Shown here piece after piece: positions 33,823-47,400 of a stretch of 64,000 nucleotides of DNA (positions are counted from its first letter, which is position 1; every line of letters begins with the position of its first letter). The notes beneath the pieces are model-generated. The model was not told the origin of the DNA. It made no database searches and worked only from the letters and a program-made list of their open reading frames with translations. A program made the position numbers and the translations under genes. Source of the DNA: Sclerurus mexicanus (Eukaryota > Chordata > Aves > Passeriformes > Furnariidae); the NCBI GenBank assembly GCA_013396755.1, contig VWZF01005468.1:1336927-1400926 (forward strand), written 5' to 3'.

Positions 33823-35347
33823 GCCGCCCCTCCAGCCTGTTGCTGGCGCGAAGGACCGCGGCTTAAATGGCTTTTTTTAATTATTATTATTATTTGTTGT
33901 TTCCCTCCCCCGCGTTTTAACGTGGGTTTAAAGGGGGATTAAATCTGATGCAATCGTGTGTGGGGGGGTGCTAAGAATAACCCNTGCTTCCAGCCTTGGG
34001 ATGCTCGGATTTCCAGGGAGCCCCTCGGTGCTGGCTTGGTATGCGGTGCCCCAGCCGGGAGGAATTGCCTCTCTCCATCTGCAGGGAAGTACGAACCTGG
34101 GCGATTTGCAAGTGTGGCAGACAGCAAGTCTTGAGTTTATTCTTCCTTAGCTGGCGAAGTGCTCCGGTTGTGTGTCTGTCTGGGATAAAGTACCTAGAGA
34201 ATGTTTCATGTGAAATAAGGCTCTTCTTCATGTAGCCAAAAAAGCTGTAACCATTTTGCAGTTTCATTTAAATTATGATAAAAATATTTTGTTTATTATT
34301 GGATGTGGGCCTTCAATCTGGCAGCCTCTGTCTTCCAAAAATGGTCCTGTTCTTCCTAAATTTAAGTTTTTCTCTTTTAGGTGCTACTTCTTTTTATTTT
34401 AAGAGTTAATTTGTTCCTGTGCTGTCGCTGCTTTTCCAACAGTTTGAGTGGTTTCCCCTCTCCCACTCCCCTTTTGGATGGGACGAGGTTTGTGACCACC
34501 AGTATGGAAGCAGAACACCTTTCTGTTCTTTTAATAGATTTTTTTTTGGACAAAAAGTTAGGCTTATTGCCTTAAATAATAATTGAATTAAATTTATTCC
34601 TAAGTGAGTAGTCGTCAAAAATGGAATTGGGACAAGCGATGTCCTTGTAAAAAGGGTTAATTTACATTAGAATTAGAAGTTAGTGGTTGAATATGAAAGG
34701 CCTGTGCAGTTTGCAACTGTTATTGGTCTCAGAAAATGAATATTTGGAGTGGAAGCGTAGCAAGCGTCAGGCAGCATCATTAATCTTTGCAGATGTAGTA
34801 CCATTATTAGCATCCCTCTTACCTCTGGGGCACAGTTATCTTCAGTTTCCAGGCACAAGTTTTATCTTCTATCAAATTCTGGCTCTGCAGCGTAGCTGGT
34901 GAGCGGCGCTGTGCTGTTTATCAGGTGCCAGCCTGCCTTAAATCTCTGCTAAATGTGCGAGGGAGAGATACCTCCTGGCTCTGAGCAAGGAGTGAGAGTG
35001 AGCACCCTGTTACTTCAGATGTTTTTTCCTTTGGTGGAACAGTTTTAAGGATTCAGGGAGGCAGGCAGTTTGCTGACTTTACGATGTGTGTTCCATTTGC
35101 CCAAGGAATCTTTATGGAGCTGTGGTGAAAATGTTTTTAATGTTGATGATATTTTCTTCTGCTTTATCCTCTGCAATCCAGGCACTGTTGATCTGGGCTG
35201 TGAATTTATAACTGCATAAGAACTTGAAGGCATGTTAGTACATGGTTGTGGTCAGTTCTTTTGTCTTGAGGGCAGACTGAAGAGGGGAAAGAGGGGTTCT
35301 CTTGCTTCAGAAATCACCCTTTTTTCCTCTTTTTTCTTTTGGTTCAG

Positions 35348-35408
35348 GTCTTGAAGCGTAGGGTGAAGGTTTCTCTTCACGGTGCATGGACGGAAAGCCA
35401 ATGCGCAG
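35348..35408 (+). CDS. KLHL20: KLHL20 coding exon 1 (start codon; 23 coding nt)
   Basis: The acceptor TTTTGGTTCAG at 35347 opens a 61-nt exon. Its ATG at 35386 reads MDGKPMR plus AG before GTAAGA. The split Arg codon joins G of exon 2 to give [12 protein letters not shown], matching the MEGKPMRR-type N-terminus of vertebrate KLHL20. The exon is too short to show as an ORF. Coding part: 35386-35408. Confidence 0.93.
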
Positions 35409-38400
35409 GTAAGATGCAAAAACCAATTGTTCTTCTCTTATCCAGATAAGAGAAATGATTTGAGTTGGTTTTGTATGTGCTTGGACTGTAAAATGTATGG
35501 TTGTAGCTTTTTTTTTTCTTAAAGCCTGGCTAGGAGAATTAGAGTATAAATCATTCTTCTTTAAGTCCATACTTAAATTATTTAGTTTTCAATATTTACA
35601 AGACCAGATGCCTTTAAGGAAGAGTATGGAACACAAGTTATTGCAGTTCTCTGTCTCCCCTCTCTACTTCCCCCATGTACTGTCATATTTAAAAATCAGT
35701 GTTTAATGACTTAGGTATTCAAATAGTACAAAATAATCTGCCTGGGAATAAATTTAAACTTGATTTCCAGGGGGCATTATTTTTCCCTAACTAAAAGAGT
35801 TTGATGGGAGAGGTCTTGGGTGAAAAGGAGATTTGCTTTTCTAATTATAGATGCCAGCTGCCTCAGTTCTAATGAGCTGGAGATGCAGCTGAAGCTTAAT
35901 TCAGGGGAGTTCTTGCTGTGGTTATGTCAGAAACATTATCTGTCATATAGAAAAAAAGTTGTCACAGTAATTCAGCTCGATGACAGGTTTGCAAACAGGG
36001 TTTCCTGCTACTTCTTGTTGCTTTTCACTATTTGATGGCAATCCCACGGCAGAACTTAACAGCAAATATATTTCTGTATGTGATACAGGCTGTGTGGAAG
36101 CTGAGGTTATTCTCATCTAAATGAAATGAACTCATGCATCTTGCCTAGTCTGTGCTCTTTGGGATGTCAAAAGAAGGAGAAACTTTATTATGAGTAATTC
36201 TGTAAACAGTCATGTAAGAGAAGGCAAGAATTCTAACCATAGATGAATATACAGAGCATTTTTTGCTGCAGGAACCATTAGCCTCAGTTCTGTGTAAAGA
36301 GGAAAGAAATAAATAGTCTTTTAAGCCCTTGAAGAATGGCATGGTGTTGTTTAATTAAATGAACTTCTCAAGCGCAACAGAAAAAGACTGTGCCCCTGCT
36401 GCAGTTAAGCTAATGAGTAAACCCTGGGACATGATATGGGCATCACTGAGGCTCTGTGTTGTTCAGTAGTTTTGCCAGGGGAGGAAATGTGGTTTAGACA
36501 GTGTGACTGTACGTCATTTCTACAGTGAATTTCTTTTTTCCAAGGTAGATTAAATAGTAGATGAGCTCTCTTCCATCTTAGTCTTCTGCAGTGGACATTG
36601 TTTAAATCTTAACCAACATAAACCCGCAGCTTTTCAGATTCTTATGCTGTGCACCATTTATTCGAAATGCTTTTGCAAAGTGACATTAAAACTGTTGACT
36701 AGCCTGGCTTGTGTTCTTGTTTTCTCTCTATTTTTCGTGTTCCTCATGGAGAAATCGAGGTTCTAGATTTATTTTCATGCCTGCTGTTTTCTGCATGTCA
36801 CATTGAGGCAGAGAATTTACATGCTGAAGTTCGTGTATCACTTTGTGGGTTTGTGGCCTTGGACCTGCTGCCGTAGAAGTTCTGTTTGTCACTTAGACTG
36901 GTTAGTTTTAGTGGTGGGCAAACAGCACAGGGATGAAGAAGTAGAGGGTTTTTTATTATTGCTGCAGCCTGGTCTGACAAGCACATCTATGTTTCATGCT
37001 CTATATTCAGTTCTTGAATATGCTTGCATGTTTTAAGCGCCTCTGAGTGCATTGTTAAAATTTCTGTTTGTTCTTCTGCTGCGTGTCTTAGCAGAAAATG
37101 ATAAAAGGTTCCTGATTGCATTTCAGGCTCAGATCTTCCTATGAAGTTCAGCTAAGCAGATGGCAGAGCACTTCCTTTTATCCTTTTACTCCGGGCTCTG
37201 TGGCCATTTAACACGCAATGGGAGGGTCCTGGGAAGTACTGCAAAGAGAGGCTTGGTCAGTGCTGCATTAGTAAACACAGTGAGATGGTATCAAATGTGT
37301 ACAGCATTCAGAGGGTGGGAAGTACAGTTTGAGCAGACAAGGAATTCCAGCTGTTCCTGTCAAGATTATAGTAGAGAAAACACTTTGATGCTCAAACAGG
37401 ATGTGTATTGCATTAGGAATGAAGGGGTAGTTGGGGCAGGCTGTTCCTGCTCACTGTCAGGTTTTGCTGGAGGAAAAAAGAAAGGCAGGGGGGAATTTCT
37501 CCGGTGAAGGGCATGGTCCTGCAGCACTCGAACAAGGAGAGCAGAGCAGATCTGATGGTCATGGTCAGCCAAAAGTCCTGTACTCCTCAGGCAAGTCCGT
37601 AGGGATGAGGAAGGACAGAGCTCAAGCCGGGAAGCCAGTTCAGCAGGTGGGGTGCACAGTCAGGTGCAGACATGGCTTTAACGTGGCGCAGGTATGAAGG
37701 CTTGAACAGCCCCCAGGCAAAGTGTGTGGGGGGCTCTCCCAGCTCATTCTCACCCAGCTTTTTCCTGGCAGCCTTTTCTCAGGTTACAGCAGTGCTGTAT
37801 CAGAGCTGGCTTGAGCACAGGCAGCCAGACCCTCCTGGAGGAAGGAGGCTTCAAATCCTGATGTTGCACTTGGGGCTCTCATGTGCACTCAGGAAGTTAT
37901 CCAAGTGCTTGGATGTAGCTCTTGCCCAAAACAAACTGCCAAAGGCTCAGGAAGGTTTTGGAAAACTCCAGTAATGAGCTCATCTTTCGGAGTATGGGCA
38001 TCCTCATTGGTGGAACAGTTTTCTGGGCTTGGTCAGGGAATATCAAGCTAAACAATGTAAATAGGGACAAATACACCAGATCCTTGCTGTTCTCCTTTTG
38101 TGTATTGTAAAGTAATTATCTGCTTGTTTGCATAACTCAACTTTGTTAGGAAAGTATGCTGAAACCTTGCTGGCTAGGCAAGAAAATGAATCAGTGGTAT
38201 TTTTACTAATAATCAAACTTTTAGCTAACTAATTCCTAGAGTGATGATTGCCACAATAAAGCATTTTCATTTATTTAGTCGATGGTGCTGTGGTGGTGAC
38301 TTTTGTTGCCAAAGGCTGGGACAAATCAAAGGCCTTTGTTCTAGCAGTTCTGTAATGAGTGTAGGAAATATTTCCTTTGTGTATGTGTTAAATTCAAAGC

Positions 38401-41400
38401 AAGGCATTGAGAGAAATCACTACTGGTTTGGTGTGTTGTTTTTATTTGCTACCAAAATCTTTTGCTACTGAAACCCACTACAGCAAGCAGTGGATTTTTG
38501 GATTTCAGTTGACGTTTTTAGCCTGAGACTTGTTGTGTTTCATGGGCTTTAAGTCAGCCTGTTGTTTTCTGTTGAACTGTGTTAAAACCTGCTAGGAGTC
38601 TCATGCTAAAATGCACATTACCATAAACAAAAAAGATGAGGATTTGAAAGTTAAAGTGCTCTCTGACAGTGTGTGTATTATTAGGTAATTTTTTTTAACT
38701 TTGGAAGGTGCTGCTCTAAGGATGGATGTCTCATAGATGCCTGCATTAATGAATGAAGTTTTGGGAACTGCCATAGCAGAATAAAATGGAGGCAGAGCAG
38801 CCTGTTTATTTAGCTGACTTAGTGTTGCAGACTGCCTGTGCTCCCATTTGTACTTCTCAGCAGTGTGCTACAAAAACTGATCCTTTGTCAGCTCTTTCTT
38901 AATCCCATTGTATTTGCTGATTTCCCCAGCCCCGCATTTTGGTGGAAACTAATCCCAGAATATCTGCATAGCTGGGTGTGAATCTTTTATCCTTGCATAC
39001 ACATTTCCTCTCCGATCCTCAGCCCTCCTTAATCACCCCGAGTATTCAGGAGCAGCTCTAAGCTCTTCGTGTGGGGGGAGGCAGCTCCCCTGCCATGTGA
39101 GAATCAAGTGCTGCCTTCTGTCTTTCACACCTCTAAGCTACTGACTCATCATTTCATTCTCTGTGCATATATATGCATAATGCACGCATAATGCAGTGGA
39201 ACTATTATCCTCGTGGAGCACATGCCATCAGATGTTGTCCTTTAAATTCACACTTCTCTGCCTGTGTATAACAGCAACCCACCGCCCTTAACATCAAGCA
39301 TCTGGGTTGATCCAGTGTGGAAATTCCTAAGCCCATTGATCACCAGCTTCTGCATTACCCAGACATAAGTTATGGGTGAATCAGGAGTTCTGATTTTGGT
39401 TATTACTCTTTTTTTCAATTTTCTTTAATCATTAACTGGCAGTTTCTCTCCTGGAGAAATGAGGCTGGATACAATGCAGGCTCTCAGATAAATGCTGATG
39501 GGAACAATGCAGGAAAGGCTCCAGTTCTTGCTAACCAGAATCCTTTTCATTTAGTTAAAGAAGTGTTCAGCAGGGCCTCATTTGGGCAGAAAAATCCTGT
39601 TCTGTCTTGGCTAGTAAGGTCTAGGTCTACTGCCTAAATCTGGCCAAGTAACCACATGGCATAAGATGGTGCATCCCATTCTGCAGTCAGTGCATCACCA
39701 AGGAGTCTTGGGTGGTGGGGTTGGCAGGGTTCTATGTATTCCTTGTGGCAGCGTAGCCTTAACCTAATCTTTCTGTATGTGGATCCTGTGTCAGTCTAGA
39801 AAGCTGTTTGATATCTGCTTTAGGGCTCTTTTTGTCTTTGAGAAAAACCTACAGGGCTTAGGTTAGATAGCAGGAAAAGGTTCTTCTCCCAGAGGGTGGT
39901 CAGGGACTGGAAGGGCTCCCCAGGGCCGGGGTCACAGCCCCAGGCCTGACAGAGATCAAGAAGCGTTTGGACAACATTCTCGGGCACATGGTGGGATTTT
40001 TGGAGTGTCCTGTGCAGGGCCAGGAGTTGGACATGATCCTAATGGGTCCCTTCCAGCTCAGCATATTCTAAGGTTCTGAGAAAGGGTGTCCTGTCCTGGA
40101 TGTGCGCCATCTCTTGTGGTCTGTAATTATGTGAAATAGTTTTTATTTGAAGAATGCCTGTTCTGTGTTCAGATGCTTTGACTGACAGCCTGGTCAAGAC
40201 AAACTTTCCAAAATTCTAGTAACATGTGTTGTAATGGAGCTCTTATTTTTTTCTCTTTTTTCCTCCTAGGGATTGGTTTGACATAGTTTCAAATCCCTAA
40301 TGCACAATGAAATCCACTTGGCTTGCTTAGTAAGAGCTAAACTCTACAGGGGAGTGTTTGTCACCACCTTTCTCCATCTCTTGGTAGAGGGATTAAATTA
40401 TTTACCCTCTGGCCTTGGCTGCTAAAGACTATGAAATTAAGCCAATTAGGTAAATTAATCTTCAGCCAAGGATTCTTGGGGGGTTTTGTAGAGGTACCAT
40501 TAAATTTGTTTTATGTGCGCTGCTGCTAAGAGGGCTTAGCTGCATTTGTGAGGAACTTGGCAGAGCTTTGAAAATGGTTGTCAAACCCCACAAGGTGAAT
40601 TTGGGTTGTGAGGGACAAGAGTGGGTGGAGGAGAGCGAGAGCAGTGTAACAGCAGAAGGATCTGTCAGAGGTGCCAGGAAAGGAGAATGGTGATGGATGT
40701 AAAAAAGATGGAGGGGGGATAAAAAACCCAAGGCATTTAAGGTGCAGAGGCTGAGCAGGAGCAAGCAGCAAAACCCAGAGGGGAGGCCCAGCTGGATCTG
40801 TGTAACTAAGATATGAGGGAGAGGTAATGGTCTGAAACATCTGAATATGATGATCGAGGAGAGGGTGTGGAGGGAATGGGAAAACAGGCTAAGATTCAAG
40901 TGAATAATTTGAGCTGCTGCAAAGAGACTGGTTTCCCTGTGGTTAGAAAGTGCATTTGACATAATAATGAGAGGAAAAGATGCGAGTTGTTATTTTTTTT
41001 TTTAATTCTTTCTTTCAAGTCTGCTGCAAAATACATTGAGCAATGGCAAAGCCAAGCTAAATTTCCTTTTAATATGAACAAAGTGAAGCAGTGACAGCTC
41101 ACAAATGCCAGTGTACCAGAGAAGCTGGCAGTAGACAGCATGTATTGGGTCTTTCAGTAGCTCTCCGACAGCCATAAACCATCAGTATTCTGATATTTTG
41201 CTCAATGTACTTTTATTGCTCTAAGTGATGGTTTTCCTTTGATGTGGGAAGAGGCGACAGTTTCATGGTTTTCTTTTATTTTCCTAGTAATTGATATTTC
41301 ACTGGCGCTGGTGCATCTTTTTATATGATTGTGTGTGATATGTGGCAGAGATTTGCATATGCTTGGAGCATGCAAAATGGCATTTTAGTTACGTGAGCGC

Positions 41401-44400
41401 CGATCTGCTTGTTTAGTCTGATTGCTAAAAACAAAGTTGGGCTTAATTCTTCATGTTTAGCACTGATTTCAGCTGTGACTTGATAGTGAAGCTTGGGGTG
41501 TAGGCAGGTGTTTGTGCAAAGTGGGGTCAGAGATGTGCCGTCTTGGTTCACCCCTGCAGAAGGGCTCCTGTTTTCTGGAGTTATGGCATGTGGTGAAGTG
41601 TGATCTGTCAGCTTTGTTGTGCTGCTGGGCAGAAGGATATTGCACTTAAGCTGTGGCAGAGCTGACATCAGTTCAGGGATGTGATGGATAAGGGAAAGGT
41701 ACCTGAACTTCCATAAAGAATGACATCCATTTGCTCGAACATTACATATGGAACTGGGAAGTTAGTATGTTTTTCCTAATCTGTGCCAGTAACTTAGTCT
41801 ATATATTATTGTCTTTCTTCATCTCTAAAGTTACCATCCTGACTTTATTTTCTTCTTTTTTTGGTAGACTGATAGTCGTGGGCGCTTGGATTGTTTTGAC
41901 TATTTGGTCTGATAATCCCATTTGCCTTCTGTAGTCCTTACTCTGCCATTCCTGGGAAAGGTTAATCTTCTTCTGAAACGTGTCAGGGAAGGTGGTTTGA
42001 GTCAGGAGCCTCCATAATTAAATAATAATTGAAAAGATGATGATTAAATGGGTATTCTGTGAACCTGAAAGGTACTCATGCTGCAGGCTGTCTTAAGTTA
42101 CTGAAGTCTGTGAGACAGTTTAGTGTGTTCAGATATGACAGTGATGAGAGACCCTATTAAAAACAAAGGCAGAAGACCAGAGAACTTTGGTTAAATCACG
42201 GAGCTGGAATTCTCTGCAGTGGAAATCCGTCTCCAGCTCTGTAAAAGAAAACTCAAGTGACAGCAGGCAAGTCAGCTAATCTCTGCTTTGAGTCACACTC
42301 TGAAATGGGGATAATGCCTCTCTACCACACAAGGCTACTGTGAGGTTCAGTTCATAAATATGTAAGTGTAGCTGGATATTACAGCCGTGTGTCACAGAAA
42401 GCGTATAAAAATAGGTATAAATAGAAGCCTGTTGCACGTTGGCATTTGTTTACTTCCAAGCAAGCTTTGGTTTGAGATGGATTCCTCTTTCATGTGATCA
42501 CGTGCTTGGTTTCCAGCACGGACTTAGGGCATTGCTGGTTTTGAGCTCGCGACCGGCGTGAGCTGCGGAGCTTTGGTGCACGGCTGGTGGTGGACTCGTT
42601 GACGATGGTCCTGTATTATTATCTCCTCCGCTGCAGGTGTACCAGCACTCGGCCAGGAGAGACCGGAATGGACGTGACCAGCCGCTGCACACTCGGAGAT
42701 CCCAACAAGCTGCCCGAGGGGGTGCCGCAGCCCGCTCGCATGCCCTACATCTCCGACAAGCACCCTCGGCAAACGCTGGAAGTCATCAACCTCCTCCGGA
42801 AGCACCGCGAGCTGTGCGATGTGGTGCTCGTAGTGGGCGCCAAGAAGATCTACGCCCACAGGGTGATCCTGTCAGCCTGCAGCCCCTACTTCCGAGCCAT
42901 GTTCACCGGGGAGCTGGCGGAGTCTCGGCAGACGGAGGTCGTGATCAGAGACATCGACGAGAGGGCCATGGAACTGCTGATCGACTTTGCCTACACCTCT
43001 CAGATCACTGTAGAAGAGGGGAACGTCCAGACCTTGTTGCCAGCAGCTTGCCTTCTCCAGCTGGCCGAGATCCAGGAGGCCTGCTGTGAGTTCCTTAAGA
43101 GACAGCTGGACCCATCCAATTGCCTGGGCATCCGAGCTTTTGCTGACACTCACTCGTGCCGTGAGCTGCTGAGGATTGCTGACAAGTTCACACAGCATAA
43201 CTTCCAGGAGGTAAGAAGCTGGTGTGCTGGTGTCATGGCATACAGTGTCTCAACGTGTCCTCTGAGAGCTTTGAGCAACTCTCACTTTGTCCTTCTTTCC
43301 AAATCCTGCCTTTACATCTGCTGTGTGCCCTAGTAGCGATGGGTGCCAGATGTTAGGTGGGGAGGAAAGAAGGCAGAGGTACTGGTAGGACTGTGTTGTA
43401 CTGGTGGTTTCTATGTGACCCACAGCATTTCTTTGAAAGTTGTGTGGTGAGTGCTATGTGGGAAGCAGGATTGTGGGTGTAGTTGGATTTGGCATTGAAT
43501 CTGACAGGACAGCACAGTGGTATGACATTCCACTCCTCTTTCAGAAATGTTCTGAATTCTGCATGTTCAGAGGGCAGACAGGTGTTGAAGTAAGGACAAC
43601 ACATCAATAGAACCAAAAAAATTGATGTTGAGCTCTGGGATTGGAAAAGTGAGTGTGTGTGGGAGCACACAGTTGTCTTAGTGGAGCCCTCAACTCCCTT
43701 GCTGTAGCAGAATTAGGGTTTTGCATCTATTATTCAGCAGAAGTGGTCTCAAAGTAATTCAGATGTGTAATATTGTAGCTGACCTTTATATACTCAAATC
43801 TCATCCTTTGTTAATTCTGCTTAGATGATTTTGTGGGGAAAAAAAATGCCAGCAGCTGGTTCAGGGAAGGATCAGCATAATAATTAAGAATTCTGTGAGC
43901 TGTAGTCAGAGAAGAGTGGGTCTTTACTGAGCTGTTACACCCAAGGAGCCTAACCCTTAAGAAGTGTCTTTCCTGAGCCCAGCATGAAGGTCTGGTCCTC
44001 TGCTAGAGAGATTCATCTCTTGATTCTTCCAGAAATTGCACTCTGTTGTCCCTTGAAACAGGTAGCCTGTGGAGGAATCTCCTCTTCCCACCAGCTTTGC
44101 AGGTAGATCCTTTCTAAAGGGAGTAACTCCAGTATCGACTGCTGGTGCTAATTTAGTTTCCCCAGAGAAGCAGCAGTGTGTAAGTGCTGTGAGTGATTGC
44201 AGCTTGCTGTCTCTTTTTTTTCCTTTGACATGCAGGAAGCCAATTGAAATTGTATTAATTTCAGTCAGGTAGAACTTCAGACAAGTCTGAGCAGAATCAA
44301 TCACCATAAAACGTGTCTGCTGGACACAGTGAACACAATACATGGTACCTAGCTGTGGACACATCAGTTTACTCTAAAAGTTGCAATTAAATACATATTT

Positions 44401-47400
44401 TCTAACCAAATAGAATTTGCTGTTTAAGATGAGTTTGTTTTTTGTAGAAGTTGATGATTTCCCAAACCCTACATTTTAGATGGCCATTTCCTGTGCTCTG
44501 TGCTTGCTCTGCACTTCCATTCTTCTGCATTTTTTTGGGAGCAAGATGGTAACCAGATGGCCATTTATTTTCAGTGCTTGGTTGTTTTAATGGTTGGATC
44601 TTGTTATTACATGAGTAGGGCATGCTTGCAAGCCTCTAAATAACTTTTTAACAGCTTAAGAGTTTTGTTTTAAAATGTTTTAGCATTGATACACACAGCT
44701 GGTTTTTAAGGGCTGCTTGCCATGAGCTTCTTTTCTTTTGCAGTCCCTTGAAGAAAACTTGCCGTCTTCCTTAGCACTGTTAAAGCACACCGTGGCAAAA
44801 GTTTTGGATTCAAGAGAACACTTTTCCTCATAGATGATGCAAATTATAATTGACTTAGCTGAATCGTGGCCTCTGGGAAACAATTGCTTGGATTAGAGCA
44901 CTATTTCTTTGTCCTTTGCAGGTTTTGGTCTCCCTTTCACTGCCTCAGGAGTTTTGCAGCTCTTCAACCCTGATGATCATTTCTTTTGCTTCCACTGTTT
45001 CTCTGCAGCAAATGTCAGCGGTGCTGCTTTTTGGGATTGTATTCCATTCTGCCAGTGCTTTCCATCTGAAGAGTGGATTGGTAATCCCTGATGGAAGCCG
45101 AGGATTTGACTACTTAGTCATCCTCCAGTGTGGAGGCTGAGAACTGATTAAAAAAAAAGTGCCTTCCTCTGCAGAGGTTGTATGGTCATGGTTCCTCCAA
45201 GCTGGCAACTAGAAACGTGAGATGGGAATTTCCTGGATGGCACTGTGAAATATTAAGCACTAGGCATCAGGCCAACCCATGCAGTTACTCTGAATGCAGT
45301 TTGAATTGCTTCATGTCCTTGCTGTGCTAACCTCTGGTTCTATTAATTTTTATGTGTATTGCTGCATTACATCATTAACTTCTCGGTAAAATGTTTTTCC
45401 AATTTTTCCATTCCCCGCAATTTAATTTCTTGCCTAAAACCCCTAGTGAATCTTGTGCATGTAATGTGAAATGGTTCTATTAACAGCTCTTCTGTACGAG
45501 AACAGCCTTTGTGTATTTTTTTTTTTTGGTTTGGTCTCTTGACATCTGTGTGAAGGGAAAAATATACTTAAGGATGAACAACTTGTGCTTTTATAAAGAG
45601 ACAAAAATTGCACTCCATATTGTATAGTCTGACATTTATTCTATCTGTAAAAACAGTGATGCACATGAATACTGTAGAGGAAATGAAACACATCCAATTC
45701 TTGTTCAGTAAGCAAGTCAGTTGAATAGATCATTAATATTAGTCAGGTAATTATGAGTGTCCTTATAATTAAGCCAAAATATGCCCAAGCATTTTAAATA
45801 ATGATTTGTTTTACTATGTAAACTAACAAGCTGCATGGTCATAATAACTCGGTTTAAAGTGCTTCCAGTGCTTTGAGTTTTGTGAGGCCACGGATGCAGT
45901 TGGGTTTTGTGAGAGTTCAAGAGCTTGGATGACCATCCTTAACTCATAAACTTCCAGAGCTGCTGTTTTCTGAGTCTAAGGCTGCATTTGCAAACCGCCA
46001 GAGTAAAGTTTATACATAAACTTGTCTTTGTAGAAGGGAGGGAGACTATGGAAAAATGCTGATAAAGGTCTTTAATGACCAACCCAGTTTTTAGTCTAAG
46101 GTCTAAGCAGTGTGTGGGGCAACCTTGTTGTGGCCCTCAGTGGCCCTGGAAGCCCGAGGGATCCGAGACCCAAGTCTGGTAATTGATCTTCTTGTGTGCT
46201 GTGATCTTTTTTAACAATATTTTCTTTTGTCAGTAACTTGGCAATTCCTGCGTGTTTGTTCAGTGCCCTTAAATAACTTCTTTAGGTAATTAAAAGGACT
46301 GCACAGCTGACTGCTGTTGAGACGACCGTGGCAAAGAATGTTTTTCTTTAATTTATGCAGCAAATCATGAAATAAGTCACGGAATTCTAATGTGGTCGCA
46401 AGCGATAAGAACAAGCCAATATTCAGTTATTTTCTGTCACTGAACCTCTCGGAGATTACAAACCACAGGCTGGGGGTGCTTGTAGGCAAGTCAAGCTGGA
46501 AGTTATCAATCAAGCCATTTCTGCAGTTTTTTATTTTGATTTTTGCATCTTTCCCATCTACCTGGTGCCTGTGGAGGAGCTGTGGTTGTGTGTGAGCTCG
46601 CAAGGCAGTGTGACTGGCTCACGTGTGCTCTGTGCTGTGCTGTGTGAGCAGTCCTCCAGCAGCAGCCAAAGCCTCCTGAGAAACTTGGATGCTATCTTGG
46701 ATGCTGAAGGAATTAATGTATTTGCAGATTGTCAGTGGCTTGAATTTCACAAGAAATCAGTCCTTAGGGGCTCAGGAGGCTCCGATTCCCTCCTTAGTGC
46801 ATCCTGACTTGTGCATACTCCATGTATATATTTAGAGCAAATCAAAGAGGCAGGATCAAATGAGTCCCTTGCCTGAAATATTTTCTGGTCTGCCACAAAT
46901 CAGCATTCAGGCTTTCCATGTTCCCTGCAATGCCTCTGGTAACTTGTTTGAGACTCTGATTTTTTTTGCTCTGTTTTGGTTTTCTTATGAATTTCTACCC
47001 CAGTATAGCTTTTGAGTCACATATTTATCACAGTATTATTTCTGCCTTATATATTAGACACGGCAAGCAAGGACACTGATTTTAAAGAAGGGCTTTGTTT
47101 TTCCTAAATTTTGAAACCCGATCAATGTGTTCTGTGATTTAACCCTTTAGAAGTGTCCTATAAAAAAACTTAGTGTAAAATTCCCTGTCACCTGCATCCC
47201 CATCTTGAAGTGCCTTTGTTGCGTTGGTAGGGACTGACTGCAGTCTGCTCTGGGCAGCAAACCCTTCCTGTGTTGATGTTGAAACTGAGAGGTATTTGGC
47301 ATTTTAATGGGTCAGACCATGAAGTGCTGGAGTGGTGAGTGGTTCTGGTGCCTTGGCTGCTGTCCTGACTTTCTTCCTTTTTTCCTTTCCCAGGTAATGG

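Larger units (their letters stand above)
33240..33860 (+). promoter_or_regulatory. KLHL20: CpG-rich block, presumed KLHL20 promoter and 5' UTR exon
   Basis: GC- and CpG-rich sequence flanks the gap on both sides (33240-33310 and 33823-33860), about 1.5 kb upstream of the exon carrying the KLHL20 start codon. The non-coding first exon is not visible and may be in the gap. This is inferred from position and composition. Confidence 0.5.

Noticed and set aside
33215..33942. ORFs of 185-231 residues across the 351-base gap
   Set aside because: They are mostly unknown bases, plus degenerate G-rich repeat.
43211..43333. Read-through of KLHL20 exon 2 to a stop at 43333
   Set aside because: The conserved continuation VMESEEF is at 47394 with a good acceptor. 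The read-through sequence is intronic.
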